From Lepidodermella squamata (Eukaryota > Gastrotricha), in contig JBLDXI010000034.1 in the NCBI GenBank assembly GCA_047495785.1, positions 372,001 to 436,000 on the forward strand: a stretch of 64,000 nt of DNA, given 5' to 3'. A model generated the notes under the pieces. The model did no database searches. It was not told the DNA's origin and was given only the letters and a program-made list of their open reading frames with translations. The number at the start of each line of letters is the position of its first letter. The stretch's first letter is position 1. The position numbers were made by a program, and so were the translations under genes. Positions 35,020 to 47,945 of this stretch are shown here, piece by piece.

Positions 35020-35121
35020 AATGAAGCCGATTTTTGGATCCACTTTCTAGATCCAAAATCTGGATCCAATATTTGGATCTAAATTCTGGAGCTCGGACCC
35101 CATATTTGGGCAGTTAAAGTG
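35020..35121. mobile_element. Truncated piggyBac-type element end
   Basis: The right end GGGCAGTTAAAGTG followed by TTAA (35122-35125) is the same terminus as that of the MITE at 14663-15167. The interior GATCCAAA-type repeats also recall its spacer. The left end is missing. Confidence 0.55.
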
Positions 35122-35236
35122 TTAACACAAAAGAGAATCTATTAGCGTGCAATCATTTTCTCAACGTTATTCGAAGAAATTTGGTCCACAATCGTGCAGC
35201 ATCACAGATCACAGGCTCAGCTTCCAAATGTCTCAA

Positions 35237-36717
35237 TCAGGCTTGAATTCGCTCGCATATTGCAACATATGTAAGAGAGCAAGCCGTCTTTCTCAAATAA
35301 CCGAGATACAGACCCGCACCTAGGTAATAAATTATATTAAGCGAACGCGTGATATGACCTATTTTCTGACTTACAGTCTTCACCTTCGAGATAAGGTATG
35401 TCAGCGAAATCGAATAGCGAGTTGTTGAAGGGTTCGCCCGTTATCCATGAAAAGGTCATTGGTTCCACTTGTGTCGCTCCTATGTAATATCCGAAACCTG
35501 AATCACTCGCAACAAGAGCCCTGGCAGCGTCGTAAGTCGCCTGATCCTTGATTATGACGAGGGATTTATTTCGGCTCGCGCATTCAGCAGCCATTTCAGA
35601 TCTATTGCCGGTGGTTGGCGTGGCTTCCAGGTCCGACAATGACTGAAAATTAGATAAAATTAGCAATGGGCGATAAATTAAGAGGGTAAGTTTACATTTC
35701 CGGCACAAATACCGCTGACATTATGGTAGCATAGTGCATCCCAGTAGCCTCCATCGTGCCGTAAGGTCATACCTGCGAATCAACCAATGAAACATAATAA
35801 ATAACCATTATAATCGCTCAATTCCGGACCCCGCTTAGTTTCGTGCAGGTAAAAGTTTAAAAATTCCGCCTTTTCCCTCATTTTCTTCACGCAAGTTCAA
35901 TAATTTTATTAAATTCTCACTAAAAATATTTAATTAAATACAATTTAAAATTATTTAAAATATTTTCCATGGTAACGCATTTATGGGGGGAATTTTGAAA
36001 TTTTGCCAAGTCAGGTCGTCGCGTCGCCTGGCCTCCTCTATGTTGTAGCGCAAAAACTATGATAGATAGAGCACTTCTGTAAATTGCGCTGAACTCAGCA
36101 TGGTCGAATTACTTAGAAACCGTTGAAAAAACAATAGGTCAGGAAAATCGACTTTTTTGTCCCTCCGGCGCTGGAGTACCCCCTTAGGGGAGATCTTGAG
36201 TCATCTTAGTCATCTCTCTGGATCTCTAACCGTAACACCTGGAAGCTTCTAATATTGATTTTCTTACTCACCGGACTTGATTTAGTATTGAAAAGATCTT
36301 TTTGAGAGAACAACTTCACACTGGTGGTCTCAAAAGATCTTCTTCCCCGTCTTAGGACAGGATGACTCAGGTGATCACCCTAACTTGCCATGCAAGCTTG
36401 TCAAATGACTTTGGGCGGTTATGATCTCTCAAAAAGATCTTTTCAATACTAAATCAAGTCCGGGGAGTAAGAAAATCAATATTAGAAGCTTCCAGGTGTT
36501 ACGGTTAGAGATCCAGAGAGATGACTAAGATGACTCAAGATCTCCCCTATTATTAACTCACTTGATATTCGCGTAATTGCCAACAGCCGCTCGGTACTTC
36601 GCGGCAATCAGTGAATGCGTCGTCGAATTGCGAAAAGCAACGAGCCCATTCTCCGCTTTGCACAACATTGACTGTAGAGAACAGCACGGCCAAAATCGGG
36701 ATGAGTAACCGTTTCAT
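35237..36717 (-). CDS. Secreted C-type lectin-like protein
   Basis: Minus strand. Exon 1, 36717-36562, starts MKRLLIPILAVLFSTVNVV, a clear signal peptide, then GEWARCFSQFDDAFTDCREV. Exons 35772-35696 (GYWDALCYHNVSGICAGN), 35642-35375 (SEMAAECASRNKSLVIIKD, FGYYIGATQVEPMTFSWITG) and 35319-35237 follow. The last exon restores EDC by a split codon and ends ACSLTYVAICERIQA. The EMAAECA, W-x-x-G and C...ICE pattern is that of C-type lectin domains. No calcium/sugar EPN or QPD motif is evident in the expected loop, so carbohydrate binding is unproven. Exon 1 (phase 0) does not join exon 2 in frame directly; a small exon may be missed in the 790-base intron, which contains a fold-back element. Confidence 0.8.
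36185..36549. mobile_element. Fold-back element in the lectin intron
   Basis: Arms 36185-36311 and 36425-36549 are inverted copies differing by about one base and a small indel (TAGGGGAGATCTTGAGTC ... GATCTTTTTGAGAGA), around a 113-base loop. Non-coding. It is probably a MITE; the target duplication is unclear (TA at most). Confidence 0.75.
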
Positions 36718-37301
36718 AACTTGCTTGTTGCAAATGAATCCTCGGAATGATTCGATTTTTAGATTGAAATTATTCAAAATGTTTTATATTCGATATTTTG
36801 ATACGAGACCGGAGACAGGAGAGCCCGATCATCTCTAGTCACGTGCAATTTTACCATCTGTATTCGGACACCTTATTTATTGGCAAGAAGCAACATTCGG
36901 ACCAAGTCGCGTGTTGTCTTTTTAAATCAGGCAAAAAGTGAGACCGTCTGCAAGAAAAATATGTTTTTAGGGTTTTTTATTCCCCGCCCCGTCCTTGAAG
37001 GCCTGGTGGAGTTCAATGGAAAAATGGGAAACTTTAAATGACCAACAAATTCGAGTGATCAGATTATCGTGAACCATTTTTTGGTTAGAGCTTGAGCAAT
37101 AAACGGTTGTGTCAGAGCATTTTGCATTTTGCCTCTAACGCAAAAATGGCCTTCGAAAACGGATAGCGACGCCGAATCCAAGCAACCATTACCAAGACGC
37201 GACGTATCTAGTGTTGGCGGAAGTTTTTTTTTAATGTGAACAACAGCGCGAAGAATTTGCGACCATTTTCCTTTTTTATTTGAGATTGTGACGTTTCGAC
37301 G

Positions 37302-37754
37302 TCATCTAGCCATGTGTTTACCAATTACGCCACTCTTGTGTTCAACAATACGCTTATGTAGGTGTCGGCCTGTATAGCCGACATAGTTGGAACTGCACCA
37401 ACCACATTTGAATCGGTAAATCACGCATTGCTGATTGACAATTAGCGGCTTCTTTTCCTTTGGTCCAAATTCGGCGTTAATCTTGCGACTGATGAAGACG
37501 GGCTGTACTTCCTGTTCGATCTTGTTGCTCAGTTCGTGCAGTTCAGTCTTTACTTTTCTTGACGCGTTTTCGCTCTTGTCAGCGGGTTTGCCAGCAGGCA
37601 TGGCAAATTTGCTCTCTAGGAACCTTTCGATAACTCGCTCGACCAACTCATCAGGATAGAGAAGGTTTTTGAACACGTTTCGAAGTCGAGAAACTTCCAT
37701 GTCGAAGAGGAGCCACGTCGAGGAAAGCTTGTAAGCGCGGTGTAACGTGTTCAA
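37302..37754 (-). mobile_element. 3' fragment of a Penelope-like element (GIY-YIG endonuclease)
   Basis: The minus-strand frame has LSSTWLLFDMEVSRLRNVF (end of the RT thumb), a linker, then CVIYRFKCGWCSSNYVGYT followed by GRHLHKRIVEHKSG. The CVYxxxC..C..xYVGxT..xLxxRixEH pattern is the GIY-YIG endonuclease of Penelope-like elements, which cut target DNA during retrotransposition. The RT catalytic core is absent. A 44-base segment of its own sequence (37636-37679) recurs inverted at 37744-37787, a rearrangement often seen at Penelope insertions. Confidence 0.8.
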
Positions 37755-37794
37755 AAACCTTATCTATCCCTGATGAGTTGGTCGAGCAACCACT

Positions 37795-38150
37795 ACTTGG
37801 TGTTTTTCCTTCAGCTGTTTGACAACAACAAGCTTACACGCGTATCGTCGTCATTCGTCATCACGATAGACAGTGATGAACGAAAATTGTCAGCCTTGTC
37901 GGTCAAATTAACAATTTGAAAGCCATGGCTACATAGTTGCACTGTCTTTAATAGTTTTACCACACAATTCTTCAGACCTCAGTTCGAGAACACAACTTGA
38001 ACGAAAATATTTTGAAATGACACGAGAAAATATTTCGATCATGGGTTCTTTCAATAACAGGGATCTTTCAATAACATTTGACTCATGGGACTTCTAACTT
38101 CTAGCTAACTCTAATTTCAAAATTCTGATGTTGTCTATCGAATCTCCTTT
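37795..38150 (-). repeat. Orphan copy of the NmrA-like gene upstream flank
   Basis: Blocks CAGCTGTTTGACAACAACAA, AATTGTCAGCCTTGTCGGTC and GCCATGGCTACATAG match the region upstream of NmrA copies a and b (33000-33250 and 44040-44500), but no NmrA gene follows to the left; the Penelope-like fragment does. It suggests a cassette copy that was lost or cut here. 38150-38930 otherwise shows no supportable gene. Confidence 0.55.
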
Positions 38151-39114
38151 GATATTTCAAAAAATAACGGGGTTGAACTTAAATCTATAACGAAGATATG
38201 AATAACCAACTCGGTCAAAACAATGCATAGAAGCGAATTAATAGGGCAAGAAAAATCGCTGTCATGATCTTGAGAAGCCGTTTCATACATGTTTGCTGTA
38301 GATAAATACCTCGGAATAAAAAGATTCGCACAGGCTAAAACGAAGTTCAATGCTGTGTTCGGACAACTCAATCATTTGGAAAAACAGCATCCTAATCATT
38401 CGTGATTTAGGCGGCCAGCAAAACAACAATAAATGTTATTTTTATCCCCCGCCTCGTCCGTTATTGCATAGTGTGTTCCTAGACGTCAAATTCTCCAAAT
38501 TCTGTAGTGGTTTAATAATGTGCAAGCCTTCATTCGGATTTTAAAATAATTGGAGGAATTGTGAGAATTCGTTTGATATGAAATTTGTCCAAATCCAAAG
38601 CATTAAGCCAAATCCAAAGCCCGAAAACCGCAGGTGAAATATTGAGTGGCGATTGGCCTTGACCCCGTAACTAGGCCTGGCCCATAGGAGACAGAGGAGA
38701 AATGCGAAACATTCAGATCGAATCTCATTGTAACGAAAATTTCAGGAAAGTTTACCGAAGACCTGATCTATGGCCTGGTGGAAACGGAGTGGTTACGGAG
38801 TTATTCAAAAATTGCGAGGTAAAAAATATATTGGTCATACATCGCGTAATCTCTTGGGTAAACATTATTTGAAAGAACTTTAAAAATTTTGGTAAACATT
38901 TATTGGAATTCCTGTACCTGAAATCGTGTTCTAAAATAGGCGAAACAAAATTACTCTTTCAGCTTTGTTTTTATTGAGCGATGTTGTAATCAGTTTTTTC
39001 TTGGATATAGTTCGGTGCTGGGCTATACCTAATTTCCCAGCCCGAGAGTTTCTATATAGCTCCATGAGACGTCTCATGTATAGCTCCACCTTCGTTTCCC
39101 AAGCAATGGTTGAT

Positions 39115-41878
39115 TCATTCGACGGCCCGCTCGAGTACTTTAATAGTCTTGCCCTTGTCATCGGCGGAAACACTTTCATGACAGTTTGTGGCCCAATCTA
39201 TGGCTGTCTTTTTATCGCTATCACTGGCGTCGATGTTTGCTTTGAATTTCGTTAGCAGAACTTCAGCAACACCATGATGGCCGTGATAAGCGGCTACCAT
39301 CAACGGCGTCGAACCATCGTTGCTTGCAGCATTCACGTTGGCGTTATATTGGCCAGCTAGAGCCTCTACTACCTCGACGTGACCATTCTCGGCGGCTATG
39401 CACAGTGGCGTATAACCATCATTATCCGTGGATTCTACATTCGCCTTGAGTTCGCCAACCAACATCCTCGCCACCTCGGCGTGGCCATTCTCGGCGGCTA
39501 TGCATAGTGGCGTATAGCCATCACTCTCCGTCGATTCCACATTCGCCTTGAACTCGCCAGCCAATAACCTTACCACCTCGGCGTGGCCCTTCTCGGCGGC
39601 GATATACAGTGGGGTCCTGCCATTATTCGCGGTGGAATCAACGTCGGCGTTGAACTCGCCAGCCAACATCCTCACCACCTCAGCGTGGCCGTTGAATGCG
39701 GCAACGTGGAGTGGCGCAAACCCATCGTTTTTGCCAATATTAACAGCGGCGCTCGACTTGCTAGCCAACAGCCTCGCCATCTCTGTTTGGCCATTCTGGG
39801 CAGCGATGTAGAGTGGCGAAACGCCATCCTTTGTGGCCAAATTAACGTCAGCGTTCATGTCGCCTGCCAACATCCTTACTACCTCAGCGTGGCCATTGAA
39901 GGCGGCGGCAAACAGTGGCGTACGGCCATCATTTGCGGCGGAATCCACATCGGCCTTGAACTCGCTAGCCAACATCTTCACAACTTCGACGTGGCCATTC
40001 TTGGCGGCGACAAACAATGGCGAAAAGCCATCCTTTGAAGCAGAATTAACATCGGCCTTGAACTCGCTAGCCAACATCCTAACCATCTCGGTGTGACCAT
40101 TGAAGGCGGCGACGTACAGTGGCGTAAAGCCATCTTTATCGGCCGAATTAACATGGGCCTTGAACTCGCTAGCCAACAGTCTCACCATCCCAACATCGCG
40201 ATTGAAGGCGGCGATCAACAGGGGCGTTATGCCACCTTCATTACATACTTCAGTGTCTGCATCAAACTGCCTAACCAGAGTTTCCACAATGTCTCTGTAG
40301 CCTTTTTGAGCAGCAAGTAACAACAGAGGAATTCCGTCTTCGTCTTTGCAGTCTGGGCTAAGGCCGAGGTCACTTTTAGATAATAGCCGAACTAATGTCA
40401 ACACATTTTTCCGCCACAATACGCAGTCAAAAAGGACCTAATAACTATAATTAAAACGCCTGGATCAAGTTTGAAATAACGCAAAGCTACCTGAACGGCC
40501 TTTTGGTTTTGTACAGCGACTGATTGGGCCGGCTGAGGAATAGGGGGAACATGATTGCAATGAATTCGCTGTCATTCAAATTAAATCGAACCTTTGTATA
40601 CCGCATCGGTGCTGATTTCAGCAGAAAAGTATTGTCTTGAAGCTGCCTTGAGGTTGGTCGATGCTTAGGCTGTTCGGCAAGCATTGCCATGACAAAATCT
40701 CGCAATTCATCGGAGTAGCCGCGTGATTCGTCAAATGGTTTCAGTTTATAACTGCGAAAATGATAGATTCCTAATTGAGACCACTGTGTCGTACTCATAT
40801 TTACCTCAAAATATCCTGCATGGAGGTGAACTGGAAAATGATTCAAGCTTATGGATTCATCACTAAAGGTCATTCTCATACTAGTTCATCGAAGTTGGCC
40901 AATTCGAAGAGCGCATATCCCAACGACCAAACGTCACTTGCAGGTGATTTCGGTTCGCATTTCAATACCTCAGGAGGGGAAGTGTACCACACTGTTACGG
41001 CAGTCATTTGCGAATCACTGTTTAGAATAATAAAATGTATCTAGGAATGCTTAATTTCAAACTCACAGGTCAAATCTATCGGTGATTCCCAAGTCAGCTA
41101 GTTTCGCTGTGCCGTGGTCTTCTGTTAGTAGTATATTGCTTGTCTTGATGTTGCGATGAACAATACTTCGGCCGTGAAGATAAGCCAAAGCTGATACGAG
41201 TTGGCGCGACCATATTTGAATCATAATTTCCGGGATGGTCTCGATCCCGCTCGGTCGCGATCCCTCGGTCGCGATCAGGTATTCGAAGCTGAAACCCTTG
41301 CAGAACTCCATCACCAAATACCTCATGCGAGATTCTTTTGCGTATTCCTCTTTTGTTGAAAAATGTTAGCTATGTTTGCATCAAAAAGATGAATCTCAAA
41401 CCTTCGAAAGCGCTGAAAAACTTGGCTATATTTGCATGGCTCATATTGACCATTAACGAATCCTATTAATCCAAAACATGTGAATTGAGGGAGTTTAACG
41501 GCCTTTTCCACGATACTTTTCCTTCAAGCATTGTCACCCTAAATTTTGAGTTTTGATTTAGATTTCAAAGGAGAAATGCAAACAACACTCTTAAGACAGT
41601 TTTCGTTTAACTATTATTTTATATTGAAAACCCATAGCTTAAGTATATAGTGTATGAATGAATGAATGCGTATTTACCCTTTCGCGGAGAATTTCCAGAG
41701 TTCTGTCGAAGTCTCCTCTTGATAGCTGGCGAAGGTTTTTCAAGTTGGTTTCCTTGATAATAAATTGTTCTTCAGGGCGCCTTGTGTGCTTGCACAATAT
41801 CAATTTTCGGTAGTCGCCATGATTCAGGGTCATAACATCAGTGAACTCCGACTTGGATCGATACATTCTTGAATCCAT
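39115..41878 (-). CDS. Pseudokinase-ankyrin protein, copy 2
   Basis: The minus-strand start ATG at 41878 aligns with copies 1 and 3. Exons include 41878-41678 (FIIKETNLKNLRQL), about 41462-41400 (MVNMSHANIAKFF), then the kinase core to ~41068 (MRYLVMEFCKGFSFEYLI, IVHRNIKTSNILLTEDHG, KLADLGI), then SPPEVLKCEPKSPASDVWSL, the C-lobe exon near 40770-40605 (FVMAMLAEQPKHRPTS), and the ankyrin exon 40437-39115. HRD is HRN and DFG is DLG, so catalysis is unlikely. Compared with the other copies it lacks the segment between HANI and MRYL (no NNNIPTIET). About a dozen 34-residue repeats (TPLYVAAFNGHTEMVRMLAS) end in KANIDASDSDKKTAIDWAT and a TGA. The ankyrin part is intact. An NmrA-like gene lies 0.8 kb upstream. 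Confidence 0.88.
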
Positions 41879-42705
41879 ATTCAATCCGAAGCTAAAAATG
41901 ATGACAAAGAAGTAAAAATATGCCTTATCAGTCCTAATCAGTCCTAATTCTCAATGAATTTTGGTACAAAGGCGTGTAAAGTGAGCCATTGGAAAGCTGA
42001 AGGGACGGGGAATTTAATGCATTTTTTTATTTGAGGCGTCATATTCGCCGAGGGGGCGAAATTGGCCCAAATTAATGTCCACCTCGACTTGGAAAGTACG
42101 GACGTATCTGCAAATAATTGAATGAAAGAGTACCACTTATCATCCCCAGTAACCCTGACATTGGTATCACATAATGTTTCCTGGTTTACCAATAAATCTT
42201 TTGCATGGCTATTCGGTGAAATGTTCGTTCAAGCAGCGGAATGAGGCATACTCCAAAAATCTGAGGCCACAAAGATGAAAAAAATTCCGGTCCCCTGAAC
42301 AGCAACGCCCATGGGCCGGTACAACTGCCTCTCCTTGACAGTTAAAGGATCTGAACTGGCCCTTTTGTTAGTGAATGATTCAGTTGCTTACGATTGATCC
42401 ACGATTCAACGGAGACTGTTTTGTCTGGGAATATACATCAACGCTATGCTATTTGAACCTGCTTATTAAGTTTTGAAAACCTGTACTTCTTGAAGAGATT
42501 TAGCTTGCCCTTGTGATGGCTGCATAGTGAACAAATTGTCAACACATTACGAAGGTTACAGAATTTATGACGCAGAATTTATTATTCCAAGCTATCGCAG
42601 AATTTAGAATTAGCCAACAGTAACACTGGGCATCAATAACGTCAGTACTCCAATATTCTATATTCAATTAATCAAGTCAATTTTCCAGATTTATTTCCGC
42701 AAACT

Positions 42706-43941
42706 TTAAGGAGCTTTGATAAGCTTGCCGTATTTCACCAGAAACTGATCAAAGCTCATGAGTTTCGGGTTCAGCTTCTTCGTAGATTCGTAATCGATGC
42801 TAGCATTGAATTTCTCGGTGAAATCTTGGTAAAACTGGAAAATGCTCGCCAATTCACCCGCGCCAGGAAACGGAAAGGTCCGGAAAACTTCGATAGGTGT
42901 AGGCTGGTACAAAATCTCCTCGCCTAGAACCTTACCAACCTTCTCAGCTTGCTCGCTGACCGTCATCGTTTCACTAGCAATCGAAATTCGCTTGCCAATC
43001 CAAGTTGGGTCTTTAAAAGCTCCGTAAGCACAACGGCCGATATCGTCTACGGCCATTCCGGGCGTTTTGACATTCCCCAACGGCGTTGTGATCGCCAATT
43101 TACCATCTTGGCCGCGATGCATTGGTTCCAAGCCGGTGCAGAAGTTGTCCCAAAATCTTGGTGCTATCAGAAACGTGACAGGCTGACCATCGAAAAATTT
43201 GTCAGAGCCAGCTTTAGTCTCGCAGAATGGTATTTTGTATTTGCCATGCAATGTTGGAAATCGATCGTCGCTGAGTGGTCCAAATTTGAGAGGGTCGTCC
43301 AGGGTAGACCAGACAACATGCTTGATCTCAGCTTTCCTAAAAAAACAGGGTTATCACAAATCACTATTTTTTATGCATTCATTTTTTCAAAAGGAGAAAA
43401 TAAAGCGTTTGAATTTTAATAATTAATTCGAGTTTAAGTAATTGAGGAATTTCTGAAAAATCTTCAAAAATCGTATCATTTTGTTTCGATTTCAATTTGG
43501 CGATCTTTGATTTTCAGATCGAAAGTACTTTTGTTTGAATGCTTTCTTAGGAAAAGAAGGAATTATTTTTCAACTTGCCTTGCCGCGTTAGCCATGGACC
43601 TGATCTGGGCTATTTCTTTCTCAGGATCAGTAAAATCAACAACCGAGACGCAAAACAAGCCGTACGAGCCTTTGATAGCCGCAGCCAACGCGTCCTCATC
43701 ATTAGCATCGACCTGAGCGAGTTCGACGCCTTGCTCAGCCATAGCCTTGGCTTTCGCCGAGTTGACATCTCGGGTTAAAGCTCGAGCCTTGAAATCGGTG
43801 ACAGGATCCTCCAAAATCGCCCGAATAACAGAAGCGCCCTTCAAAAATTCAACAAATTACAACTATAATCTCAAAATGTTGATGATTTACCTGTTGGCCA
43901 GTTGCTCCTACAACAGAGATTATTTTCTTTCCAGATGCCAT
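42706..43941 (-). CDS. NmrA-like NAD(P)-binding protein, copy b
   Basis: Exons 43941-43891, 43838-43579 and 43336-42706 have exactly the lengths of copies a and c (51, 260, 631) and give 313 residues. IISVVGATGQQG binds the dinucleotide. SYGLFCVSVVDFTDPEKEI, IKHVVWSTLDDP, FDGQPVTFLIAPRFWDNF and AVDDIGRCAYGAF follow the family. It differs from the paralogs by conservative changes spread along the protein and is intact. The second intron begins with GC (GCAAGT). Confidence 0.92.
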
Positions 43942-46560
43942 TATGCGAGAAAACATCTACAGAATGGAACTCGTAATTTTATGTAGACTTCCTATGTCCA
44001 AAAAGTAATAAAATGGACCTGTTAATTTAAAAAGCTTAACCACTTGGTTCAGCCGTTTTTGCTTGCATTCAGCTCTTCGACTATAACATCAGACATCGGA
44101 CATTCTATAACATTCGACTATACCTAACATCAGAGATAACGCTTACACGCGTTATCTCCATAAGTTATCTTGGTACAGAGAATATTGAACAACAATTGCC
44201 GGTCTGACACCAATGGCTACATAGTTACTTTGTACTTTGTCACCGTTAAATTAGTCTCCAATTTTGTTCGAGGACGTAACTTTTATATGGCTCAAGGGAA
44301 TTATTTTGAAATGACAAAAGACAAATAATATATTGATATCGATCGGGTTTGACAAATAAGTTGAATAATTAAGGATTCTTCAATTAAATTTGACCCATGG
44401 GACATTTAGCTAGCTATAACTTCAAATGTTGCTGATGTTTGATGTTTGATCAAATCTGCTTTGATAGTTTGATAAATAAAAATAATAGAAATATGAAAAA
44501 TGTTCTAAGGTGTAAGATATGACCAAAAATAAGTGAAAAGTGGGGTTTGGCGAAATTTTTGACATAGTGAGATTGTGATGCCACTCTCAAGATCTATTAA
44601 CGAGGAGTCGAAAGGTATAAGAAAGGGGTTGATATTCATCAGGGTTGTTGAGAAAATGGGCTTCAAAGTATATGAGCGAAAAAATGCAAATTTCAAAAAA
44701 TGCGGGCTTAAAAAATTAGTTGTTTATTGCGTCATTTAAAAATTCCCCACGCAATAAATTCTGATGTCATTTTCTTATATGCACAGTTGACAATTCTAAG
44801 GGTATTCTGAGGTGAGGAATCTCGCTATATATTCAAAAATTTTGTTGGGATCAAGATAGTGTCTCTACGACAACCTGAATCAATAACACTTTTCAGGGCT
44901 GCCCTGGGGTTTTCCGTATTTTAAGGCAGATAGGAGCCTCCTAGAGGTCTGACATTTGAACATTTCAAATCCTCAAGAAAAACTGAGTCAGAAAACCTTG
45001 GAATTCAAGAATTGTCGTAATTCGAGTGAAAACACTCTTTGCGATTTGCTGGAAAATTCAGAAAATTCGCCAAATTAAGGATAGCTTTTCACTTATTTTC
45101 GGTCATATAAAAGATATAAAACGATGTATTAAGTGAGACGGATGAAGCACTGAACTAGAATTATTATTGAATGACAATTATTAGAAAATGAAATAGCGTA
45201 AATGGCTTGATTCAGCTTTAGCACGGTGGCAGTGGTCGCGTGCGCACTAACAGCACGCTTCTCCATGCCAGCAAATGGCCATTTTTTTCCTGTCGCAAAT
45301 AATTGTTTTGTAATCTTAATATCGATCAAAAGGACAATGAGACGTGGCTATGTAATAATCTTAATATCGATCAAAAGGACAGTGAGACGCCGTAGCTGGG
45401 TTGTTTACGAGAAAAAAGTGTTGTCAAAAACAATTAGGGTCAAAGGTCACTTTTTGAAAAAAATGAGATGAATCACCTATCATTAAATGTTCTTTTTATC
45501 CGTCATTTTATGTTGCCAAAATAAGGTTAAAACAAAACCCTTGATTTAGACGCGATCAATCGATAATTCGGGGAATGCATTGTAAAAAATGGAATCAACA
45601 TTCTGCTCCAAGCTTTTAATTTTTAAACATTATTGAAAATTATTAAAATCAACCGATTTTTCATTCCAGTTGGAACCCCCAGTAATTTATTAGACCGCAA
45701 TTGAGCAATCAAGTTCCCGCTGAAAGTCCTATAGCCGAAAACGTTGAAGATTTTCGACTGAAAAACTTTCCGGTTCGATTGCTTAAGAGATGAAATAATC
45801 ACGCGTCAGTACGAAATAGATGCAGCATAATCGCGACGTGAAAGAAAACAGCTCCATTGTGTGACCACTTTTTACTATGGGCATGACTTCTCATACAAAA
45901 GCACAAAAGCATTGGAGAAAAAAAGTAGAACGGGCAAATGGTCACAATATGATTAACATACGGCTTGTTTGAGTTGTTTTTTGTCCCTAGAAAGTACTCC
46001 AGATGTAGTTTACTAAGATCTACATGTCATAGCTTGCGTTCTCTCGATCTTGGGGTGTCCCGACTTGGAACCTGATTCTAGCTTTGTAACCATGGACGCC
46101 TACGATTTTTAAAACATTTCGAAACTTCAAGGGGAAGTTATCCAGAATTTTCAAGCATGCATAATGTCAGCACGGCACTTTGTATGGCAGGGTTCAAGCT
46201 TCGGCGCCTTAACTATGAAAACGACGGGTCCCTCACGAAGCAGCAGGCTTCAAAGCAGGATAAACCCAAAAGTGGTGCAAACGCCACGCAACAATAAATC
46301 TAATCAATTACGATAAAATTCTGCGTAATTTTCAGACTATGAGCCCATCATAACTTTAAGAGCCCGGCTTATGAATTTTGGGAAATTTTCGAAAAAGACT
46401 TTTATGACCAAATTGACCAATATATGAGTTACATTACGGAGTTTTCATGACTTACGATCCTCAAATTGTTGATGTTGAAAGCTAGAATAGCTGACCATCA
46501 TCTTAGTCCATTGGTTCAAAATCAGAGACTAAGCCTGTGCGCCTACTGTTTAGTGCGTTT
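43942..46560. other. Intergenic, no gene supported
   Basis: 44030-44500 is the upstream flank shared with other NmrA copies. A 31-base direct repeat (CTTAATATCGATCAAAAGGA) occurs near 45316 and 45358. The rest has no coding support. Confidence 0.55.
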
Positions 46561-46563
46561 ACC

Positions 46564-46663
46564 ACATAGACATAATTTAGGATAGACTGCTTACTCACGA
46601 GGAAAAGGGCGCTACGCCATGGGCGCCAGATGGTCAGCTGATTCATCCTAAATTATGTCTATG
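46564..46663. mobile_element. 100-base palindromic MITE
   Basis: Ends ACATAGACATAATTTAGGAT and its inverse ATCCTAAATTATGTCTATG face each other. GTTTACC borders it on both sides (46557-46563 and 46664-46670), a 7-base duplication. Non-coding. Confidence 0.8.
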
Positions 46664-46685
46664 GTTTACCCTGCATTGAAGCCTG

Positions 46686-47676
46686 CTCATAGAGCTAGTT
46701 TTAAGATAGAGGTCCTACTCCTGACAAAGCCTGTAAACGCCATGGGCGCCAGATGTGATGAATCAGCATCGAGTGGTTGGAAAAGTAAACAAATCAGGTG
46801 ATTTTTCGATTCCCGATATCTCATTCACGGAAATTTCCTTGATGGAAAGTTTGGTGGTACCTGATACCGCTTGAAATGCTGATCATCACTATTATTTTTT
46901 CAAAATTTTCGGAGCAATGTAAAGCAGTGAAATCAAGAAAAATAAATTTTTGATTTCAAATAAATCAACATGAACTAATAAGTAAATCGAAATTGAAGCA
47001 TATTTATAATAGGGTGGGTAGTTCTAATCAAGCTCTACATTTTAATGCTTGGAGCGAGCTTGGACGATTTTTTCCTGATTTTCTATAATTTTATAAACAA
47101 TTCTGCTTGGTTTTTTACATTATAAAGATCGAGACTGCTCGCTGGATTCCGTCCAGAATCTTTGATGACAGCACGTGCGCCACGTGCACACGTGGTGTGG
47201 CTGGATCGAGCTCAGAGCTGGAACGGAGTTCCAATATAGTGAAAAACCATTCATTCAAGCAATAAAAAATTGCAGAAAATCGGAAAAAATTCTCCCAAGC
47301 TCGCTCCAAGCATCAACATGCAGAGCTTGATAAGAATTACCTGGTCCATTAAAAATACCCTTCAATTTCGCTGCCTTAATGGCAGTTGTCATGTTTTATT
47401 GATGGATCAGTTTTCTTTTTATGCGATTTTCCCCTTTTCAAAAATCATTAAAATTTCGGAAAAATAATCAATGTGTTCGTTTTTGCAAGAGCTATCTCGA
47501 GCCGCCAGATATGATTGATTTTGATTAATCGTTCACGATTAATGAGCGATCGAAAAATCACCTGATTTGTTTACTTTCCCAACCACTCGATCCTGATTCA
47601 TCACAACATCTGGTGCCCATGGCGTTTACAGCCTTAGTCAGGAGTAGGACCTCTATCTTAAAACTAGCTCTATGAG
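46686..47676. mobile_element. 1-kb fold-back element, a whole-length imperfect palindrome
   Basis: Outer arms of ~140 bases (CTCATAGAGCTAGTTTTAAG ... at 46686 and inverted at 47676) are about 90% identical. Inner arms (about 47026-47100 and 47262-47332, with GCTTGGAGCGAGCTTGG) pair in the same register. Both pairs share nearly the same centre, so the element is one folded unit. CCTG borders both ends (46682-46685, 47677-47680). Non-coding. Confidence 0.75.
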
Positions 47677-47945
47677 CCTGCTACTTCGTGGGGGACTCGA
47701 AAACGACTTGTTATTTAGTTGTTTTGCTACTTAACATGGCCTCGTGACCATTCGCAAGAAAACACAAGAATGAACCTATTTTTCCAGTTTAAAATTATGG
47801 GAAATATGGTTATTTTAAATAACAGGAGAGCTCATTCATAGTCACTAGACATTATAGTCATTCCCAGCACACTTTCCGGCAACAGTGACATTTCCAAATT
47901 GTAACATTTGTTATCTTCCTTAATGTTAGAAAAGTCAAATGACAT

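Noticed and set aside
38780-38885. Possible second GIY-YIG scrap (KKYIGHTSRNLLGKH)
   Set aside because: Very short, competing frames are equally open, and no flanking domain. It could be chance.
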